The notes under the pieces were generated by a model. It saw nothing but the letters and a program-made list of their open reading frames with translations, had not been told where the DNA came from and did no database searches. A DNA stretch of 64,000 bases, taken from positions 3,472,001 through 3,536,000 of the forward strand of contig NZ_CP168493.1 of the NCBI RefSeq assembly GCF_042945595.1, given 5' to 3'. Origin of the DNA: Psychrobacillus sp042945595 (GTDB taxonomy: Bacteria > Bacillota > Bacilli > Bacillales_A > Planococcaceae). A program made the position numbers and the translations under genes. Each line of letters opens with the position of its first letter. The stretch's first letter is position 1. This document shows, in pieces, positions 59,342-64,000 of the stretch.

Positions 59342-60325
59342 TTATAGTAATTCTGATCTTAGCTGTTCTGCTGATTTAGGTGATAACAAACCTAATGGAA
59401 TATCATAAACTGTTTTTGACCCACTCTGACCAGCTTGACCTAGACGGTAGGCCGCTCTTGCATACGCCACTAATACATTTGAGGTAAAGTTTGGATTACT
59501 ATCCAGTTTCAATGAAAATTCCATTAACTGTTGGTCCTGTGCTCCACTTACTCCACTGCGAATGACGAAACCTCCATGAGGCATCCCACTATGGTTACTT
59601 TTCAATTCTTCTTCCGAAATAAATTGCACCGTCGTATCATAATCAGCAAAATAATTTGGCATTGTGACGATTTGTTCTTCTACTTGCGCTTTATTGGCAC
59701 CTGGATCTAACACAACAAAGCATTCTCTCGTATGCTTTTCACTTGTTGAGAGAGTCGGTAGTTCGCCGTTACGCACACGGTCTACTGCTTCTTTTACAGG
59801 AAGTGTATATTGAACCGCATTTTTGACACCTTCGATTCGACGTATTGCATCTGAATGTCCTTGGCTTAAGCCATCTCCCCAAAATGTATAGGTATTCCCC
59901 TCCGGAAGAACAACTTCCCCAAGCAATCTATTTAATGAAAATAAGCCTGGATCCCATCCGACAGAAATAATACTTACTTTGTCTGAAGCTTTCGCTGATT
60001 TATCCACTTTTTCAAAGAACTCTGGAATTAATGCATGTGTATCAAAGCTATCCACTGTATGGAAGTCTTGTGCAAGTTGTGGTGTTTGTTCTGGCAGGTC
60101 TGTCGCAGAACCCCCACATAAAATCATCACATCTATTTTATCTTTGAAATCTTTTACATTATCCATTAAAAACACGCCGACAGAATCATCATTTACTTGT
60201 ACAGTTGATGGATCACGTCTTGTGAATACTGCTACTAGCTCCATATCTGGGTTTTGCTTTATTGCAAATTGAACACCGCGCCCTAGATTTCCGTACCCGA
60301 CAATACCAATTCGAATTTTACTCAT
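59342..60325 (-). CDS. ddh: meso-Diaminopimelate D-dehydrogenase
   Basis: A 327-residue NADPH enzyme that makes meso-diaminopimelate from tetrahydrodipicolinate in one step, a shortcut of lysine and peptidoglycan synthesis. Rossmann motif GIVGYGNLGRGVQFAI (about 7-22), plus the family blocks ILCGGSATDLPEQTP, SVGWDPGLFSLNRLLGE, FWGDGLSQGHSDAIR and HGGFVIRSG. Length fits the dimeric type II-like Ddh of Lysinibacillus/Corynebacterium type. Presence supports the Planococcaceae placement. Confidence 0.94.
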   Translation of the reverse strand: MSKIRIGIVGYGNLGRGVQFAIKQNPDMELVAVFTRRDPSTVQVNDDSVGVFLMDNVKDFKDKIDVMILCGGSATDLPEQTPQLAQDFHTVDSFDTHALIPEFFEKVDKSAKASDKVSIISVGWDPGLFSLNRLLGEVVLPEGNTYTFWGDGLSQGHSDAIRRIEGVKNAVQYTLPVKEAVDRVRNGELPTLSTSEKHTRECFVVLDPGANKAQVEEQIVTMPNYFADYDTTVQFISEEELKSNHSGMPHGGFVIRSGVSGAQDQQLMEFSLKLDSNPNFTSNVLVAYARAAYRLGQAGQSGSKTVYDIPLGLLSPKSAEQLRSELL

Positions 60326-60396
60326 TCTTCTTTTCCTCCATCAAAATAACTTTATTACTAAAAATACATACATAATTCTAAATAGTCAATGGATAA

Positions 60397-60897
60397 TTAT
60401 TCAGGTGCTTCTCCTCCAAAAGCTAACCACTCTTCTTTTGATGGACCATACATACCCGGAACTTCTAGACCTGCTTGGCGCATTAGTATTGTAAGCTGCC
60501 CTCTATGATGTGTTTGGTGGAATGTTAATACTTGCAGTACTAATGCAATTGGCCACATTTGACCATACATATCTTTTTCTTCAAGAAGCGTTTCATCTGT
60601 CCATTGTTCTTTTATCGCTTGAACCATTGCATCACTTGATTCTTTATATGCTTCTACCATTTCTTTTGCAGTTTTAGGCTGTACTGCATCATGCGGAGTT
60701 GCTATGAATTGTAGACCTGTTTTTCCGATCATTTCATCGATTGTCACAACAATATGCCATGCAATTTGTCCTAGCGTTCTGCCTTCTTCATATACTTTTT
60801 GATGTAAAGATTCGTCTGTTAATGTATGTAAAATTTTAAGTGTAGAATCACTTTCATGTTTCCAGTTCGTTAAAAAATCTTCTAGTTTTCTAATCAA
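60397..60897 (-). CDS. DinB/YfiT-family putative metal-dependent protein
   Basis: A 166-residue four-helix-bundle protein. The three metal-binding His of the DinB fold appear as IAWHIVVTIDEM and FHQTHHRGQL, a spacing typical of the family. Members include bacillithiol S-transferases and uncharacterised hydrolases. Function here unknown. Monocistronic. Confidence 0.88.
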   Translation of the reverse strand: MIRKLEDFLTNWKHESDSTLKILHTLTDESLHQKVYEEGRTLGQIAWHIVVTIDEMIGKTGLQFIATPHDAVQPKTAKEMVEAYKESSDAMVQAIKEQWTDETLLEEKDMYGQMWPIALVLQVLTFHQTHHRGQLTILMRQAGLEVPGMYGPSKEEWLAFGGEAPE

Positions 60898-61027
60898 GTA
60901 AACCCCTCCAATTAAGTTATATGTTCTATTTCGATTCTTTAGCAGCGAAATCCTGCTTACACGGATACTTTACGAATAGATATTACTTTCCGATTATGGT
61001 AGACTAAAGGATAGACAATAAGAGGAC

Positions 61028-61411
61028 GTGAGCGAATTGATTAAAATCGAATTACCAAAACCAAACGTAACAATTACCCAACGCGAACAAGTACTTAAAG
61101 AAGGAGAAGTTGAAATTCCATCCATTTATGGATTTATCGATTTCCATCAAATTCCACGAGATACAGGTGGCATCTTTATGTTTTATAACAAAAATAATGA
61201 GCTACTATTCGTAGGTAAAGCACGTAAAATTAGACAACGCATTAAAAAGCACTTCGAAGACAATGTGTCTCCAATGATTAAGCATCGTGACGAAGTGTAC
61301 AAAATTAGCGTTTCTATCGTGGAAGAAGCAGTGGATCGTGAAATTTATGAAACATATGCGATCAATACACTTAAAGCAAAATACAATATCGACAAAGCAT
61401 TTTTTAAATAA
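61028..61411 (+). CDS. GIY-YIG-like nuclease domain protein
   Basis: A 127-residue stand-alone GIY-YIG domain like the UvrC N-terminus. The signature is degenerate, GIFMFYNKNNELLFVGKARK (GIF and FVG in place of GIY and YVG). The catalytic Arg (RKIRQRIKKHF) and the Glu region (EAVDREIYETYAIN) are present. Start GTG 61028 follows AGAGGA closely; TTG 61037 is an alternative. Homologues are annotated as excision-repair endonucleases. Confidence 0.8.
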   Translation: MSELIKIELPKPNVTITQREQVLKEGEVEIPSIYGFIDFHQIPRDTGGIFMFYNKNNELLFVGKARKIRQRIKKHFEDNVSPMIKHRDEVYKISVSIVEEAVDREIYETYAINTLKAKYNIDKAFFK

Positions 61412-61450
61412 AAACACAAGGAGAAGCTTTTTCTCCTTGTGTTTTTATTT
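61406..61450. terminator. Bidirectional terminator after GIY-YIG gene
   Basis: Perfect 20-bp stem (61406-61425 / 61431-61450) with a 5-nt loop; contains the gene's TAA stop and gives A- and T-runs on both sides. Confidence 0.9.
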
Positions 61451-61518
61451 AATTTCACTTTTTCTGTTTGGTTGTTCTAGTACCCAATTGATTGCTTTCA
61501 AAGCTAAATTCGTGGCTG

Positions 61519-62511
61519 TTATTTTTCCGATTCAAAAATACTCGTACTATGAAGTGGTTGCACCCGTGATTTTGGATCAATGAATGTCTTAATATGACTA
61601 ATAGCAATTGGGACTTCACCAAAACCAACCGCAATGAGCTTTACTTTTCCATCATGCGTGCATACATCTCCTGCAGCATAAATACCTTCTATATTTGTTT
61701 CCATTTTTTCATTTACGACGACAGAATTTTTTTGCATTTCAAGACCCCAATCCTTTAAAGGCCCTAGCGACGCAACATTTCCGTAATTGACGATGACGTG
61801 ATCTACCGGAATTCGGTGTTCTGATTTATCTTTCCCTATGATAACTACTTCATGAACACTTTCACCGTTTCCAACTAACTCTTTTATTCCAAAAGGTGTT
61901 TTCACCTGAACTTTCGAATTATGAAGTTGCTGAACGGTCATCTCATGTGCTGTAAACTGTTCTTTTCGGTGACAAATAGTGACGTTTTTCGCGACCTCTT
62001 CTAGCATTAAGGACCAATCTAGTGCAGAGTCGCCTCCACCCAATACGAGAACATTCGAATCTTTGAAGTGGTTAATATCTTTTACTTTGTAATGTAGGTT
62101 TTTCCCATCGTAATCTGCTGCTCCCGGAACATTTAACTTACGAGGTTGGAAAGAACCAATTCCCGAAGTAAGTAAAATTGTTTTGGAATAATGAACTGTT
62201 TTATCTGTTGTTAAAGCAAAGCAATCGGGAAGTCTTTCGAGTGTACTTGCCGTTTCTTCTAAACAAATTGTCGGATTACTATATGCAGCTTGCTCTTCCA
62301 AATTAGCTACTAAATCTCTAGCTAGTATCTTCGGAAGACCGCCAATGTCATATATATATTTATCTGGATATAGCTCCATTAACTGACCACCAAGCTGTGG
62401 TAGACTATCAATTATTTTCACTTTTAAATCACGTAGACCTGCATAAAAAGAAGCAAATAATCCAGTTGGACCACCGCCTATTATAATTACATCGTATAAT
62501 TCCTTATCCAT
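61519..62511 (-). CDS. Ferredoxin-NADP reductase, YumC/YcgT type
   Basis: A 330-residue thioredoxin-reductase-like flavoprotein without the CxxC centre, hence ferredoxin-NADP(+) reductase type 2. FAD motif IIGGGPTGLFASFYAG, NADP motif VLGGGDSALDWSL, C-terminal FAD block GIYAAGDVCTH and the extra tail typical of these enzymes. The start at 62511 (MDKELYD) follows AAAGG. A Fur-box-like palindrome upstream (62543-62557) favours the iron-regulated YcgT over the housekeeping YumC. Confidence 0.9.
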   Translation of the reverse strand: MDKELYDVIIIGGGPTGLFASFYAGLRDLKVKIIDSLPQLGGQLMELYPDKYIYDIGGLPKILARDLVANLEEQAAYSNPTICLEETASTLERLPDCFALTTDKTVHYSKTILLTSGIGSFQPRKLNVPGAADYDGKNLHYKVKDINHFKDSNVLVLGGGDSALDWSLMLEEVAKNVTICHRKEQFTAHEMTVQQLHNSKVQVKTPFGIKELVGNGESVHEVVIIGKDKSEHRIPVDHVIVNYGNVASLGPLKDWGLEMQKNSVVVNEKMETNIEGIYAAGDVCTHDGKVKLIAVGFGEVPIAISHIKTFIDPKSRVQPLHSTSIFESEK

Positions 62512-62542
62512 ACTGCCTTTCACCTCACTGCTTTTTCGAGAA

Positions 62543-62557
62543 TGAAAAGGATTCTCA
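62543..62557. promoter_or_regulatory. Fur box-like site upstream of ferredoxin-NADP reductase
   Basis: TGAAAAG-G-ATTCTCA, a 7-1-7 motif close to TGATAAT-N-ATTATCA, with a further TGAATGAGAAT overlap. It sits 32 bp before the start. Confidence 0.55.
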
Positions 62558-62586
62558 TTCATAGTTTACCACAAATTTTTTCGATC

Positions 62587-62976
62587 TCACAAAAATCGGT
62601 TTCGGATTTCTGGCGAAGGAATCATACAACTATCTTTTTTTCCAAACCATTTATAACGATTTTTAGCGAAAATTTTATACAGAACTTCTCGTAATGTCTT
62701 GGGGATAACTTTAAAAATGTAAAAGACCTTCCACATTCCTTTTAAATGCTTACAAATAAAAAGTGCGGCATCGGAGGAATCATATACTGTATCATTTTCA
62801 ATTACTATTACGCCATCCAATTTTTCACTTATATGGTGTTTCTTTTTGAGTTCTTTTCCAACGTCACTTTGCAACGCAGCAAATTGAAAATACCCTTTTG
62901 GATCTCTTGCAATGATAAATTGAACACTTGCATCGCAAAAGTTGCATTCCCCGTCGAACAAAATAATAGCAGTCAT
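62587..62976 (-). CDS. DCC-family thiol-disulfide oxidoreductase-like protein (DUF393)
   Basis: A 129-residue protein with the name-giving start ILFDGECNFCDASVQF (D-G-x-C-x2-C), then ARDPKGYFQFAALQS and RNRYKWFGKKDSC. This is the DCC family of thioredoxin-like redox proteins. The start at 62976 follows GGGGGAT; the frame is open to 63054. Partner and substrate unknown. Confidence 0.88.
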   Translation of the reverse strand: MTAIILFDGECNFCDASVQFIIARDPKGYFQFAALQSDVGKELKKKHHISEKLDGVIVIENDTVYDSSDAALFICKHLKGMWKVFYIFKVIPKTLREVLYKIFAKNRYKWFGKKDSCMIPSPEIRNRFL

Positions 62977-63059
62977 ATAATATCCCCCTTTTCCACAGTT
63001 TAACAGTTGCCGTTGAAAAAGAATATGTCCCAATACAAACTTGTAATGGGTCATTCTAG

Positions 63060-63545
63060 TTATTGCTTATCGGAAGGTGTATCGGAAGAACCGACTTCTT
63101 CTAAAATTTCAAAACTGTTTTCATAATCGCGAATTCTAGGATCTTCATTTTCCACTGGTTGATCAGTCGTGGAATTTAGAAGAGATTCTTCAACCGGCCG
63201 AATCTCCTCATTGATCTCTTGCTGTGCATGCTCCACACAAGTCGTTGTAGATGGAATAGCTTCTAGTCTTTCCAGTGGGATTTCCTTAGAACATTCGGTA
63301 CATATACCGTATATTCCCTTCTCCATTGCCGATAGTGCTTCCTTTATATCTTCTATTTCATCTTCGTAGTGTTTTCGTAACGCTAGTCGTGTATGTTTAT
63401 CAGTTAGGTCCGTCGCATTATCTGCCGGATGATTATCGTAATTGGATAACTCTGTTGTTTCAAACTCCTCATCATTCTCTATACTATGTTCCAATTCATC
63501 TAAACGTTTTAATAAGGTATTTTTTAATTTGTCGTATTTCGCCAT
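63060..63545 (-). CDS. YteA-like protein with TraR/DksA zinc finger
   Basis: A 161-residue protein: an N-terminal helical part (about 1-85, HPADNATDLTDKHTRLALR), a DksA/TraR-type zinc finger GICTECSKEIPLERLEAIPS ending in CVEH, so ligands C-C-C-H rather than four Cys, and an acidic tail. Similar to B. subtilis YteA, annotated as a sporulation protein. GGAGGAG precedes the ATG. Confidence 0.85.
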   Translation of the reverse strand: MAKYDKLKNTLLKRLDELEHSIENDEEFETTELSNYDNHPADNATDLTDKHTRLALRKHYEDEIEDIKEALSAMEKGIYGICTECSKEIPLERLEAIPSTTTCVEHAQQEINEEIRPVEESLLNSTTDQPVENEDPRIRDYENSFEILEEVGSSDTPSDKQ

Positions 63546-63582
63546 TTGAACTCCTCCTCGTTATTTAAAGGATTCCCATATA

Positions 63583-64000
63583 TCAGCGAAATAAAACTAT
63601 TTGTACATCTCGATTTAGTAATAACAAATATTGGTATAGCTGTGAACGGTGATGCACTAAGTGATTCATGATTTGAAAAAACCATTCTGCTATACTGTAT
63701 TCACTTCCCCAATATGTTTTGAACTGTCGTTCTAATTCTTCTTTAGAAAGTTCTTTATAGTGTAAAATAAGTTCCTGCATTCCATCTAAAAAATGTACGA
63801 TGATATTCTCTATCGTTTCCGGCATATGCGTTTGATAATACTCCGTCATTTGTTGTTTCGAATATTCTTTTTGAATATGCAAATCTGCTCCTGGTATTTG
63901 GGAAAGATGTACACAAATCTCCCATACACTCATTTTGTTTGCAATTGGACGTTTATGTAAAAGGTATTCATCTACTTGTTGAAGCAATTCTACAATTGTA
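63583..64000 (-). CDS. DinB-superfamily protein (5' part beyond window)
   Basis: The frame is open from the stop at 63583 to the right edge without a convincing start, so the N-terminus is missing. About 139 codons are visible. DinB-like metal ligands appear in VWEICVHLSQIPG and IMNHLVHHRSQLYQYL. It is probably about 150-155 residues when complete. Function unknown; unrelated in detail to the DinB gene at 60397. Confidence 0.8.
   Translation of the reverse strand, partial: TIVELLQQVDEYLLHKRPIANKMSVWEICVHLSQIPGADLHIQKEYSKQQMTEYYQTHMPETIENIIVHFLDGMQELILHYKELSKEELERQFKTYWGSEYSIAEWFFQIMNHLVHHRSQLYQYLLLLNRDVQIVLFR

Overview
The window is AT-rich chromosomal DNA of a low-GC, spore-forming Gram-positive bacterium of the order Bacillales. 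It is most likely a member of the Planococcaceae, such as Psychrobacillus, Lysinibacillus or a relative. The evidence is strong Shine-Dalgarno sequences, Bacillus-type gene sets (sigV-rsiV, yuaF-floT, yclNOPQ, nsrR/hmp, mhqD, yteA), and a meso-diaminopimelate dehydrogenase, which is typical of this lineage. I place it from recalled families only; no database was searched. No rRNA, tRNA, prophage or CRISPR array was found. The only mobile element is one intact IS3-family (IS150-like) copy.

Layout. 1-3.4 kb: a two-domain GNAT protein cut by the edge, then the cadC-cadA metal-efflux operon with its operators. 3.4-7.2 kb: penicillin-acylase-family protein, murB and an HxlR regulator. 7.4-10.9 kb: yceI, a putative transporter paired with an M20 amidohydrolase, and a small membrane protein. 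11-19 kb: Rieske/FAD oxidoreductase, DUF2500 protein, FrnE-like DsbA protein, ppaC, nsrR divergent from hmp, GNAT, 3-methyladenine glycosylase and a FlaR-like P-loop protein. 19-24 kb: niaP, thrC-thrB, a cysteine-free uracil-DNA-glycosylase-family protein and a PAP2 phosphatase. 24-28 kb: Fur-controlled siderophore importer yclNOPQ. 28-38 kb: lipoprotein, peptide transporter, ABC exporter, hflX, VOC protein, nhaC and a methyltransferase. 38-42 kb: MacB-like ABC pair, sigV-rsiV and a PCYCGC lipoprotein. 42-50 kb: fumC, two tandem HD-GYP proteins, floT-nfeD under a sigma-W-type promoter, and a DUF47/PiT phosphate pair. 50-57 kb: pentapeptide protein, MMPL transporter, mhqD with an MhqR-type operator, the IS, a Bmr/NorA-like efflux pump and a DUF421 protein. 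57-64 kb: small hypotheticals, membrane dipeptidase, ddh, DinB proteins, GIY-YIG nuclease, a Fur-box-associated ferredoxin-NADP reductase, a DCC protein and a YteA-like protein.

Many genes belong to stress and envelope homeostasis: metal efflux, NO detoxification, lysozyme response, sigma-W membrane microdomains, quinone/electrophile response and iron starvation. Several control sites can be read directly: CadC, Fur, MhqR, NsrR and HxlR-type palindromes and ECF promoters.

The most unusual signal is intergenic. Six gaps hold short repeat arrays with four or five different core sequences but the same spacing of 19-21 bp (two helical turns). I know of no description of this family. Other points of interest are the IS inserted in the loop of a transcription terminator, a two-codon upstream ORF coupled to sigV, genes without a canonical start codon (nfeD, DUF421), and a 30-residue membrane protein gene overlapping regulatory sequence of the dipeptidase gene.
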